Positions 9,319 to 16,895 of a stretch of 53,468 nucleotides of DNA are shown piece after piece. The stretch is from Nitrospirota bacterium (GTDB lineage: Bacteria > Nitrospirota > Leptospirillia > Leptospirillales > Leptospirillaceae): the NCBI GenBank assembly GCA_021828805.1, contig JAJZCZ010000003.1, positions 1 to 53,468 of the forward strand. Reading direction: 5' to 3'. The notes beneath the pieces are model-generated. The model was not told the DNA's origin. It searched no databases and saw only the letters and a program-made list of their open reading frames with translations. The position numbers and the translations under genes were made by a program. The first letter of the stretch is position 1. Every line of letters starts with the position of its first letter.

Positions 9319-9848
9319 CCGACCTTCCCTCAGATCCGTCCAAGACCTCTCCACCGACCCATCCCGTGCACTCCCGTCAAGACATTCATCTGGAGTTTGT
9401 CCAGAAACTTCGTAGGGTTCTTCTCAGGATGGACGATTTCATTCATCTGATCGTTTCGATTTTCCTCATGTCCGGAGCGGTTATTGTCCTTGTCCATTCG
9501 GCCCTCAACCTGACGACTCTGACAACAGATTCCGTCCTTCAGCTCATCAATGACATGCTTTTTGTTGTCATCATCCTGGAACTTCTCTGGATCATGTTGA
9601 GCTACCTGGGTCGACGGCGCTTTCCCATCGCCTCCTTTATCCTGATCGGTATCATCTCCACCATCCGCCGGATCCTTCTGGTGGAAGCCCAGTCCTCGTA
9701 CAAGGAGAGCGAGCGATTCGGGATGTTCTCCTATCACTCCCTTCAACTGATTCTTTATGTGGTTATCGTCCTTTTGCTGGTCTATGCTTACAGCATTCTT
9801 GTTAAAATCTCTTTTGCAAACGAAGCGGAGAATCGACAGCATGATTGA
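9315..9848 (+). CDS. PsiE-like integral membrane protein
   Basis: This 177-aa protein starts at a GTG overlapping the gltX stop (GTGA). After a hydrophilic N-terminus it shows four predicted membrane helices at about 41-62, 75-97, 105-123 and 145-167. The arrangement and the segment RRFPIASFILIGIISTIRR resemble the phosphate-starvation-inducible PsiE family, whose function is not established. It is translationally coupled on both sides, since the next ATG lies inside its stop region. The family call is from recall of sequence pattern. Confidence 0.65.
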   Translation: MTDLPSDPSKTSPPTHPVHSRQDIHLEFVQKLRRVLLRMDDFIHLIVSIFLMSGAVIVLVHSALNLTTLTTDSVLQLINDMLFVVIILELLWIMLSYLGRRRFPIASFILIGIISTIRRILLVEAQSSYKESERFGMFSYHSLQLILYVVIVLLLVYAYSILVKISFANEAENRQHD

Positions 9849-10623
9849 TTTCCGGCGGCAGGCCCGCCTTTTCAGAGGAACGATCCTTCTGACCGTTCTG
9901 ACATTCTTTGTTGCCTCTTGTACCTCTTTCTACCACTTCAGGCCTCTTTCCCATCCCGACCCCCAGGCCCTGCCAGTCACACGTACCCTGTCTGACACAG
10001 GAATTACCCTCGGGATCCGTTCCTACCACCTGGCTCAGGATACCCATAACCTGTTCGGTTCCCATGGACTCTGGCGCGAACATGTTCTCCCGATTCTTCT
10101 GGTTATCTCCTCATCTCACCCCGGCGAGACCGTTCACCTCGATCAAAACTCCCTGCTGTTGAACTATATCGGCAAGTCCTACCGCAACATCTCCCCTTCT
10201 GAAGCCTTTGATATCGCCTGGCAGGCCAACGTTCCCTATCAGAATATCAAGAAGACCATGTATTATACCGGCCTCATTCTCTTTACAATCGTCACCCTGG
10301 GTATTGGTTCAATGATCTGGGTTCTTCCCACTCCCTTTTCCCAGCCCTCTCCAGGGTCTTCCCCCTTCGGACGCGATCTTGCCTACAAGGCTTTTCCCGC
10401 CAAGGCAACGATTCTTCCTGACGGCAAAGTGGGAGGATTGATCTATTTCAATCTTCCCTTCAACGAAGCTCTCGCGAACAGAGCCTCTCTTTCCCTTCAG
10501 CTCACCGTCACACCGGATGATCCAAAAAATCCGCGCAAGACGTATCTCATCACTCTTCCCCTCTCTTCAAAGGGAAAGTCCGATGTTAATCCCGTCGTTG
10601 AGATGCTGCAAGGATTTTTCTAA
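9841..10623 (+). CDS. Predicted lipoprotein with an internal membrane segment
   Basis: This protein of about 261 aa is taken to start at 9841, where the ATG overlaps the end of the PsiE-like gene. An N-terminal hydrophobic stretch ends in a lipobox-like FVASC (Cys 27), so lipid attachment is predicted. A second strongly hydrophobic segment lies at about 140-160. The C-terminal part contains beta-rich, hydrophilic sequence. I do not recognise the family. It is the last gene of the gltX unit. Confidence 0.6.
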   Translation: MIDFRRQARLFRGTILLTVLTFFVASCTSFYHFRPLSHPDPQALPVTRTLSDTGITLGIRSYHLAQDTHNLFGSHGLWREHVLPILLVISSSHPGETVHLDQNSLLLNYIGKSYRNISPSEAFDIAWQANVPYQNIKKTMYYTGLILFTIVTLGIGSMIWVLPTPFSQPSPGSSPFGRDLAYKAFPAKATILPDGKVGGLIYFNLPFNEALANRASLSLQLTVTPDDPKNPRKTYLITLPLSSKGKSDVNPVVEMLQGFF

Positions 10624-10697
10624 GGAAATTAGTGTTACATTTTTTCTGGAGAATGGTGATGGAAGAGGGGAAGGCGGAGGGTGGATAACCGCGAGAA

Positions 10698-10994
10698 CTA
10701 GAAGAGGTCTTCGTCGTCGATTTCAATCCCGGCATGCGGATTGGGAAGATCGTAGAGGTGGCTCAAGTAATGCCAGCCCCAGTCCAGGTAGATCGTGGCG
10801 CTGTCCCGCAAGGCCTGGGAGGCAACGAATCGGCTTTTCCTGTCTTCAGGAGAAAGCGGAGCGTCTGCATTGCTGTTTGCTGCATCAAGAAGGGCATGAA
10901 ACTCCTTGATGGCGGCCTCCACGCGCAAGAATGCATCGGAAAGGACCAGATCGGAGGCGGAAAAATCTTTGGGGAAGTCGTTGCCGAATGTCAT
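10698..10994 (-). CDS. Unknown 98-aa protein, last gene of first oxidoreductase operon
   Basis: This is a small acidic, mostly helical protein with no cysteines and no membrane segment, ending in a strongly acidic tail (IEIDDEDLF). It follows the delta subunit by about 107 nt, a gap that contains a strong hairpin. No strong Shine-Dalgarno is seen. Five-subunit 2-oxoacid:ferredoxin oxidoreductases are known from Hydrogenobacter, so a fifth subunit or assembly factor is one possibility, but this is inference from position only. The second oxidoreductase operon here has no equivalent. Confidence 0.6.
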   Translation of the reverse strand: MTFGNDFPKDFSASDLVLSDAFLRVEAAIKEFHALLDAANSNADAPLSPEDRKSRFVASQALRDSATIYLDWGWHYLSHLYDLPNPHAGIEIDDEDLF

Positions 10995-11029
10995 TTCTGG
11001 GTTCTCTGGGGTAGGAGGAGAAGAGAGAA

Positions 11030-11057
11030 GGGGACGGAAGGAGAATCCTCCCGCCCC
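11030..11057 (-). other. Intercistronic hairpin between delta subunit and 98-aa gene
   Basis: GGGGACGGAAGGA (11030-11042) and TCCTCCCGCCCC (11046-11057) form a GC-rich stem around a 3-nt loop, with minor mismatch or wobble. On the minus strand it is followed by pyrimidine-rich sequence but no run of T. It may stabilise the upstream oxidoreductase mRNA or reduce read-through into the 98-aa gene. Confidence 0.5.
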
Positions 11058-11101
11058 ACTTTTATAGGCCTTTCATCTCGAAACAGGCACTCTCTTAGAG
11101 T

Positions 11102-11314
11102 CTAACGGGCCACCATCGTGATCGCGTTGTGCTTGGCTGCATCGCAAACAACCACACAAAGCTCGCATCCCTTGCAGCGGGACTCCACGATAATCGCTTT
11201 CATATTCTGGGAGTCGAGCTGAATGCAGTTGGCCTCCGGGCAATACATAATACACAGCCGGCATCCCTTCTGGGCGACGCAAGCTTCGGCATTTACCTCT
11301 GCCACATTATACAT
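11102..11314 (-). CDS. 2-oxoacid:ferredoxin oxidoreductase delta subunit (set 1), ferredoxin-like
   Basis: This 70-aa protein is predicted to carry two [4Fe-4S] clusters and pass electrons between the beta subunit and external ferredoxin. The second site is canonical in spacing (CKGCELCVVVC) but ends in Asp, not Pro. The first site has five residues between its first two cysteines (CVAQKGCRLCIMYCP) where ferredoxins usually have two. It follows the gamma gene by 24 nt and belongs to the alpha-beta-gamma-delta operon. Loss of either cluster cannot be excluded. Confidence 0.85.
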   Translation of the reverse strand: MYNVAEVNAEACVAQKGCRLCIMYCPEANCIQLDSQNMKAIIVESRCKGCELCVVVCDAAKHNAITMVAR

Positions 11315-11338
11315 CGATACCCTTCCTGATTCTTCTGG

Positions 11339-12028
11339 TTAGCTGACGTTGACCGCAAAGGAGGGATTCTCTTTAGCAAAAACTTCTGCCTCATCGAACG
11401 TCCTGCGGATTGTCTCAAGGTTTTTCTGAAGAAGCATTTCTTTCTTTGCAAACTTCTTCTTGATAGCCTCGTCGAGGGTGGCCGTTCCGCCCGATGCGAC
11501 GTATTTCTTTCCGAAACGGTCCTGAAGAGCCTTATCGAGACCGTCCATCGTCACCGCGTGGGTGAGGCCTGCCAGAGCTCCAAGCATGCCCATGTTCGTC
11601 GCCAGTTCCGTTCCGGCCAGTTCCAGGGCAATCTTTGTCGCCGGAACATAATAGACCGTAATTTTTTTCTTGGCGAGGTCCTGTTTCTCGTCCTCGGTCA
11701 GGATATCGATATCATCGTTGATGATAATGAGTCCCCCGTCTTTGATTCCCGAGTAAAAGGGCATCGTGTAGCTTTTTCCCATCGTAATGACCTGAGGATG
11801 ATAGACCATCACGACATGGGGAAAGACCAGCTCTCCCCGATCGTAAATTTTCTCCTCACCGATTCTGACATAGGACTCGGCCGGAGCCATCCGCTTCTCT
11901 GCCCCGAAAAAGGGGTTCGAGATGGCAAACTTGCCTTCGTGAGCCGCGGCCATCGCCATCAGATGGGCAGAGGTCACGACCCCTTGTCCACCCAAGCCCG
12001 ACATGCGGATATTAATGCGATTTTTCAT
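11339..12028 (-). CDS. 2-oxoacid:ferredoxin oxidoreductase gamma subunit (set 1)
   Basis: This 229-aa subunit is identified by the N-terminal GLGGQGVVTSAHLMA motif and the later FFGAEKRMAPAESYVRI block, typical of the gamma domain that binds coenzyme A in this enzyme family. A C-terminal helical extension contains KKFAKKEMLLQKN. It clearly resembles the gamma subunit at 45158-45853. It lies between beta (15-nt gap) and delta. The substrate, pyruvate or 2-oxoglutarate, cannot be told from the sequence alone. Confidence 0.93.
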   Translation of the reverse strand: MKNRINIRMSGLGGQGVVTSAHLMAMAAAHEGKFAISNPFFGAEKRMAPAESYVRIGEEKIYDRGELVFPHVVMVYHPQVITMGKSYTMPFYSGIKDGGLIIINDDIDILTEDEKQDLAKKKITVYYVPATKIALELAGTELATNMGMLGALAGLTHAVTMDGLDKALQDRFGKKYVASGGTATLDEAIKKKFAKKEMLLQKNLETIRRTFDEAEVFAKENPSFAVNVS

Positions 12029-12043
12029 TGATTCCCCCGAGGG

Positions 12044-12928
12044 TTAGGTTGTGGCAGCGATCTTTTCAGCCTTCTTTTTCTCGGCCAGGCCATCGAGGAA
12101 GGACTGGGCTTCCGGAGAAATAAACTCCCGGAACTTGAAGCGTTCACCCGGAGCCTCAGAGGTTCTCATTTCCTGAAGTCCTTCCATGCTCTGCTTTCCG
12201 ATTTCAAGGATGCAGGGAGTGTAGATCTGAACGTAAGTAGGTCCGATTTCCCGGGCAATGAGAACGGCCTGCTTGATGACCTTCTCCACGAGACTCGGCT
12301 TGCTGGCGGTCATGATCGCCACGTAATCGCATCCGGACTCCCTCGCAATCTCAGGAAGGCGGACCTTCTCGAAACGCTTTCCGACGGGGGCCATTTTCGC
12401 AAGGAATCCCTTCTGCATGAGACCGGATTCCTGTCCACCCGTATTGGCATAGAGTTCGTTGTCGAAGCAGATTGTGGTGAAGCGCTCCTTCCGGAACCAG
12501 GACTGGAGGGTCATATCAAGACCGATATCAACGGTCGCTCCGTCTCCGGCGAGAACGATCACATCCTTCACCCTGTCGGGGAAGCGAACAGCCAGAGCAC
12601 GCTTGAGTCCCGTGGCAATCGCATTCTGATTGCCGAAAAGGGAGTGAATATTATGAACCGCGATCATCGGGAAAACGAGGCTCGTACATCCCGTCGAACC
12701 GACCATGACGGTGTCTTCAGGATTTGGAATGGACGCCATGATGTGACGGAAGGCAATCGATTCCGGGCATCCCGCACAGAGAGAATGCTCGGCAATAAGT
12801 TCAGTCGCCGTTCCGAAATCCTTCCAGCCACGGTTGGGGTTCTCAAACGTTCCACTATCCACAAGATCAAGGTAATCCTGGGGCATGATATCGATAAATT
12901 CCTTGTTGATCTGAATGCGATTAGCCAT
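12044..12928 (-). CDS. 2-oxoacid:ferredoxin oxidoreductase beta subunit (set 1)
   Basis: This 294-aa subunit binds thiamine diphosphate and a [4Fe-4S] cluster. The TPP signature is GDGATVDIG followed by NELYANTGGQ. Cluster ligands include the N-terminal CAGC pair plus further Cys in STGCTS and TPCIL. The ATG at 12928 is chosen over an upstream in-frame ATG because AAGGAGC precedes it and it overlaps the alpha stop by 8 nt, indicating coupling. The enzyme reversibly decarboxylates, or in the reductive TCA cycle carboxylates, a CoA thioester. Confidence 0.93.
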   Translation of the reverse strand: MANRIQINKEFIDIMPQDYLDLVDSGTFENPNRGWKDFGTATELIAEHSLCAGCPESIAFRHIMASIPNPEDTVMVGSTGCTSLVFPMIAVHNIHSLFGNQNAIATGLKRALAVRFPDRVKDVIVLAGDGATVDIGLDMTLQSWFRKERFTTICFDNELYANTGGQESGLMQKGFLAKMAPVGKRFEKVRLPEIARESGCDYVAIMTASKPSLVEKVIKQAVLIAREIGPTYVQIYTPCILEIGKQSMEGLQEMRTSEAPGERFKFREFISPEAQSFLDGLAEKKKAEKIAATT

Positions 12929-14141
12929 GGACGAGCTCCTTATTCCGGCGATGAGCCATATGTTTTTCGATTTCCTCGACAATAATCTCAGGAGGCATGG
13001 TCATCCCCCCGGCCACGTGAGGACCTGCCACCACACGATGGTTGCGGTCAATCGTGGACTTGATTTCCCTGGCGAGCCATCCCGCCACATTGAACTCGGG
13101 AACAAAGATATGTTTCGCATGCTCTGTTGCCTTGCGAATTTCTTCGGTGGGGAAAGGACGAAGGGTCTTGATCTTGATCAGGCCCACCTTCTCACCCCTA
13201 GCCCGGAAGAGGCGAATAGCCTCACGGGCCTGGGATACCGCTGTTCCCGAAGAGATCAGCATGATCTCTGCATCGGGATTTTCCACATCGATCAGACCGT
13301 CGAGAAGAGGTACGGTGTGCTTCCGTGAGCGCTCGATAGCCGCGCGAATTTCGAGCTGCCAGCTGGCATGGGTCATATAGCTGATGTAGTTTGACTTCAT
13401 CACAAAGGGATCACGCATCATCCGGACGGGAGGAACTTCCATGTCCATGCAGACGACCGGGCTCCGATAGGGATCGTAATGCGGAAGAGTTCTGTCTTCA
13501 GGCGTCATCATGACCATATCTTTTGTATGGGTGACGAAGAATCCATCACAGATCACGCCGATCGGAAGATGAACTTCCGGCTGCTCGGCAACGTAGTAGC
13601 CCTTGAGCATGTAATCAAAGAGATCCTGAGCAGATTCCGCATGCCAAAGGAGCATGCCCGTCTCAAGCATGAAGGCAATTTCCAGGGTATCCGGCTGAAT
13701 GGTCAGGGGGGAGTTGATTCCGCGCACCGTGAAGACAACCTGAATGGGAAGACGGCTTCCTGCCCACATGGGAAAGTTTTCAAAGGCACGAAGAGTTCCG
13801 GGACCAGCGGTCGTGGTAAAAACCCGGGCGCCGCCAAAGGCCGCACCTGCGCACTGGCCCATCACTGCAAACTCGGACTCACCACGCATGTAGTCGCCGA
13901 CATAACCTTCAGCATAGAGCTCACCAACAAGAGACGAGGCTTCTGACTGAGGCGTGATGGGATAAGCCACGGAAAAGTCTACGCTGGCTCGTCTGATAGC
14001 CTCACGGATGACTTCGGATCCCGTCAGAAAGCTTGAGGTCCTGGGAGAAAGAAAGAAAAGTTCATTGGGGTCCGTAACAAGCTGGCCTTTTTTGTTGCGC
14101 TGGCCAATCTGGGGAACCCGGGAATCTGTCTGCGTCGCCAT
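12921..14141 (-). CDS. 2-oxoacid:ferredoxin oxidoreductase alpha subunit (set 1)
   Basis: This 406-aa protein is the catalytic alpha subunit, with the pyrimidine-binding domain containing AYPITPQSE near the N-terminus and a C-terminal transketolase-like domain. It is a clear paralogue of the alpha subunit at 42911-44155, sharing blocks such as PITPQSE, TATAGPG-like and LRPFPT. GAGGAG precedes the ATG. It opens the minus-strand operon after about 500 nt without genes. With PEP carboxylase and a second such enzyme in the window, a role in the reductive TCA cycle is likely. Confidence 0.94.
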   Translation of the reverse strand: MATQTDSRVPQIGQRNKKGQLVTDPNELFFLSPRTSSFLTGSEVIREAIRRASVDFSVAYPITPQSEASSLVGELYAEGYVGDYMRGESEFAVMGQCAGAAFGGARVFTTTAGPGTLRAFENFPMWAGSRLPIQVVFTVRGINSPLTIQPDTLEIAFMLETGMLLWHAESAQDLFDYMLKGYYVAEQPEVHLPIGVICDGFFVTHTKDMVMMTPEDRTLPHYDPYRSPVVCMDMEVPPVRMMRDPFVMKSNYISYMTHASWQLEIRAAIERSRKHTVPLLDGLIDVENPDAEIMLISSGTAVSQAREAIRLFRARGEKVGLIKIKTLRPFPTEEIRKATEHAKHIFVPEFNVAGWLAREIKSTIDRNHRVVAGPHVAGGMTMPPEIIVEEIEKHMAHRRNKELVHG

Positions 14142-14640
14142 GGCTCTACTCCTCGATTAATTGCGGTCACACCGTGAAGGCCGGAAGATCTTGCCTCAAA
14201 TCCGGGCCATATGTCGGTAAATCGTCGACAACTTCAAACCTTTACCGAAATACCTCTTTCTGATCCGGGCCAAGCCTGGACAGGTCAATCTGAATCAGCC
14301 CGTCAAAAACGGGGTTGTGAAGAATTGACAGGAGAGGACTCCACGGAACGACAACATCCCTGTCAACGACAGCATCCCGGGCTTGTCCTCTCCACAATTG
14401 GAACCCGGGGCGGGGGGTCTCTCACTGCAAAAAACCCGGCCATTCAAGGCCAACTTAAAGAAAAGCAGGGAAATTTCCCCGGTCTTTCCGGCAAGGCCAC
14501 GAAGGGTCATGCCGTTAAGGGTTTGTTCAAAAGATGAGGTCCGTAAATTTTAGATTCCATTGGCGGCTCAAGTCAAGGACGGGACTCCCCGAAATTTCCA
14601 AGGAAAGGAGGATCAGGGGGACCCCTCTTTACTCCCGAGA
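14142..14640. other. Long leader region upstream of first oxidoreductase operon
   Basis: About 500 nt without a convincing gene. It holds a tandem direct repeat (14347-14378), an inverted repeat TTGACAGG (14325-14332) with CCTGTCAA (14359-14366), and a perfect 12-bp palindrome GGGAAATTTCCC (14468-14479). No clean sigma70 promoter was found, although TTGACA occurs on the minus strand at 14366-14361. It probably carries the promoter and regulatory sites of the alpha gene. Confidence 0.5.
14347..14378 (-). repeat. Tandem direct repeat upstream of oxidoreductase operon
   Basis: Two 14-bp copies, AACGACAACATCCC (14347-14360) and AACGACAGCATCCC (14365-14378), differ at one base and start 18 bp apart, close to two helical turns. 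They lie about 205-235 bp upstream of the alpha-subunit ATG. Such spacing suits a transcription-factor binding site. Confidence 0.5.
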
Positions 14641-15045
14641 CTACAGCTGCGCCAACCCCTGCACGTAGCGGGACTCATCAAAGGCATCACTTTTTCTGAC
14701 CGACTCAAAGTAAAGCTGGCCATAGCATCCCATCATCAGATGCAATGCCTCATGAGATTCTTCCCCCCGCTCCACCAGATGCAGATAAGCCTTCTTGGCC
14801 TGAGACGGGACACCCTGGCGAATCTGTCTTGCCACAACAAGGTGAAGGGCAATGTGAACCAGCGGATTAACCTTGACCTCGCCGACCTCAAGAGGCCGGG
14901 AAGGGTCAACCGATGGGTCATTCCAGAGTGCATCAAACTCGGGATGCATCGCAAGAATTTCGACCAGATCGCGATCCTCTCCGGAACGATCGCCTTCTCG
15001 TGCAACAAAACGCACATGTTCAAGAATATTTTCATCAAAAATCAT
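14641..15045 (-). CDS. DUF1841 family protein
   Basis: This 134-aa protein is of a conserved family of unknown function. The central segment NPLVHIALHLVVARQI and the later HEALHLMMGCYGQL match the helical DUF1841 pattern with conserved His residues (family call from recall). It is predicted cytoplasmic, with no signal peptide or membrane helix. The family is common in Proteobacteria. It follows the unknown 97-aa gene and the J-domain gene on the same strand and may form a unit with them. Confidence 0.75.
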   Translation of the reverse strand: MIFDENILEHVRFVAREGDRSGEDRDLVEILAMHPEFDALWNDPSVDPSRPLEVGEVKVNPLVHIALHLVVARQIRQGVPSQAKKAYLHLVERGEESHEALHLMMGCYGQLYFESVRKSDAFDESRYVQGLAQL

Positions 15046-15075
15046 TGACGGTCTCTCCTGAGATAAGGGGCGGGA

Positions 15076-15369
15076 TCACGGGGTCTCCGTCACATGAATA
15101 CGCCGTCCCCGGGACCCCATTCCATAGACGTTGACCACCTTCTTCCCCTGGCGAAGATGATAGGTTTCCCAGGCGGGTGACTGGCCGTTGAGGGCTGCGG
15201 TAGGATCCGCTCCTGCCGCCTTGAAATAGTCGGGATAGGTCAGTCCGGCATCCCACACGTCCTCCAACAGACATGTCGTCACAAACCCGGACCCCGTCAG
15301 GACAATTCCTTTAAGAATTTCCTGGATTTTCTCCGGGTCATTGATCTCGACCGGCTCCATCAGTGTCAT
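15076..15369 (-). CDS. Unknown 97-aa protein
   Basis: This small soluble protein is not recognised. The start overlaps the stop of the upstream J-domain gene (ATGA), which supports it being real. The N-terminal half contains EILKGIVLTGSGF and a single Cys; the C-terminal third is basic (GMGSRGRR). It sits between the J-domain gene and DUF1841, 30 nt before the latter. Confidence 0.6.
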   Translation of the reverse strand: MTLMEPVEINDPEKIQEILKGIVLTGSGFVTTCLLEDVWDAGLTYPDYFKAAGADPTAALNGQSPAWETYHLRQGKKVVNVYGMGSRGRRIHVTETP

Positions 15370-15959
15370 TCCTCCCTGTTACGATTTTCGGGCATGATCC
15401 CGTAGTACTTCTTGAGAAAGCCGTAAGACTCGAGAATATCACGCATCCGGCCTTCTCCGCTCCTGTCTCCTGCCCGCATGTCGGGATGGTTCTCCTTGAG
15501 AAGCGAGCGAACCTTCCGGCGAATTTCCTCAAAGGAGGCCGTTTCGGGAACTCCAAGCGTCCGGCAATGCTTTTTGAGACGGTCCCGCTCGCTTGTCGCC
15601 GACGCCTTCTCCCCTCCGGCTCCCATACGAAAAAACTTCTCCCAGGGAAGCGCCGCCCGCTTTCTTCGTGGCCGATTCCTCAGGACGCTGTCGAGTTCCT
15701 CAAAACGGTCCTCAAGAAATTCCGACTTGCGGGCAACCCGCGCCAGCTGAGGGCGCGATCCATCCCGGGAGAGTTCTTCAAGCAGACAAGAAAAAAGACG
15801 ATCAAGGTCGGAGAACTTTTCCTCCATCTCTCCGCCTCCGCCCCAATCCATCTCGAGGGAGCGTTCAAGGCAGAGCCAGGAAGACTCCCGACACTGGCCA
15901 ATCATGCGCGAAATATGTGTTGACAGTTCTTTTCGAATCTCCTCGGGCGACCGCTGCAC
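15366..15959 (-). CDS. J-domain protein with C-terminal J domain
   Basis: In this 197-aa protein the last 65 or so residues match a J domain, including the HPD motif in LLKENHPDMRAGD and a following helix ESYGFLKKYYG. The N-terminal 120 residues are charged and helical and not recognised. A C-terminal J domain is less usual than the N-terminal form and suggests a specialised recruiter of DnaK. It overlaps the 97-aa gene by ATGA. Confidence 0.7.
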   Translation of the reverse strand: MQRSPEEIRKELSTHISRMIGQCRESSWLCLERSLEMDWGGGGEMEEKFSDLDRLFSCLLEELSRDGSRPQLARVARKSEFLEDRFEELDSVLRNRPRRKRAALPWEKFFRMGAGGEKASATSERDRLKKHCRTLGVPETASFEEIRRKVRSLLKENHPDMRAGDRSGEGRMRDILESYGFLKKYYGIMPENRNREE

Positions 15960-16050
15960 GCCGAACCCTCCCCTTTTCGCAGGGCAATCATTCCCCGGAT
16001 CGTTCTATCTTATATCTCCCTGCGAACTCTCTTCAACGCATAAATGATGT

Positions 16051-16079
16051 TTGCATTAAAACCATTTTTGGGATAGAAT
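16051..16079 (+). promoter_or_regulatory. Sigma70 promoter of yceI
   Basis: TTGCAT (16051-16056), a 17-bp spacer and TAGAAT (16074-16079) lie about 85 nt upstream of the yceI ATG. Both elements and the spacing are good. Confidence 0.6.
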
Positions 16080-16162
16080 CATATCAAGCTTTATGGAAAC
16101 AGGATGAAATCGAAAGAGGTCCTCTCTTTTCTCACCCCAAACTCTTCACATCAGGAGGTTCC

Positions 16163-16816
16163 ATGTCTCTCTCACTTCTTTCCAGAACCCGGCGGAGCCT
16201 GCTCGCTCCCGCTCTCTCTCTGGCACTTTTGTCGTCAGGATTTCTCGCCCCGGACCTTTCCCAGGCCGCCTCTTATAAAACCGCGACCGGAGATCCTTCA
16301 GGCCTCTATTCCATCGATCCCGACCATACTTCCGTCACTTTTACCATCGGCCATGCCGGCGTCGCAACGGCCGTGGGGCGCTTTGACAAGATCTCGGGAC
16401 ACTATCGTCTCTCCAAGGACAAGACAGATGTGGAGATCAAAATTGCCTCGGACAGCATCGACACCAACCATGCCATGAGAGACAAGGACCTTCGTGGTCC
16501 AGACTTCCTCGACGCCAAGACCTTTCCTTCGATCCGCTTTGTCTCCCACTCCTATCAGAAGACCGGAAAAAAGACGGGAGTCCTTAAAGGAAAGCTGACT
16601 CTCCATGGAGTGACAAGAACGGTCCGTCTCAAGGTCCATGAAGTCGGTGCCGGACTCATCTCAGCTCTTCCCAAACCTTGGGGCGGCTACCTTTCCGGGT
16701 ACGATGCCGAGGGAACAATCAAGCGCAGCGACTACGGTGTCACCACCTATCCGGGCATGATCGGAGACACAATGCACCTCTATATCAGTGTCGAAGGGAT
16801 CCGCTCACAGAACTGA
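16163..16816 (+). CDS. yceI: YceI-family periplasmic protein
   Basis: This 217-aa protein has an N-terminal signal peptide (basic start, hydrophobic core to about residue 33, with an Ala-rich end) and a YceI lipocalin-like domain. Key stretches are YSIDPDHTSVTFTIGH, the DAKTFPSIRF block and LTLHGVTRTV. The family binds isoprenoid-type ligands; the physiological role is uncertain. The ATG at 16163 is chosen over longer in-frame starts because AGGAGG lies just upstream and the signal peptide begins there. A strong terminator follows. Confidence 0.9.
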   Translation: MSLSLLSRTRRSLLAPALSLALLSSGFLAPDLSQAASYKTATGDPSGLYSIDPDHTSVTFTIGHAGVATAVGRFDKISGHYRLSKDKTDVEIKIASDSIDTNHAMRDKDLRGPDFLDAKTFPSIRFVSHSYQKTGKKTGVLKGKLTLHGVTRTVRLKVHEVGAGLISALPKPWGGYLSGYDAEGTIKRSDYGVTTYPGMIGDTMHLYISVEGIRSQN

Positions 16817-16825
16817 GCTCTTTCC

Positions 16826-16861
16826 GGCAGGGACGCTCTCTGTCCCTGCCTCCATGTTTTT
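16826..16861 (+). terminator. Rho-independent terminator of yceI
   Basis: A perfect 9-bp stem (GGCAGGGAC at 16826-16834, GTCCCTGCC at 16842-16850) with a 7-nt loop is followed after six bases by TTTTT. It lies 10 nt after the yceI stop. Confidence 0.8.
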
Positions 16862-16895
16862 CTGATCCCCTCCACCTCCCCTGAGGGACCCGCTG

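Noticed and set aside
14295-14510. 71-codon minus-strand frame in the oxidoreductase leader
   Set aside because: It has no ribosome site and no family features, and it spans the repeats and the palindrome.
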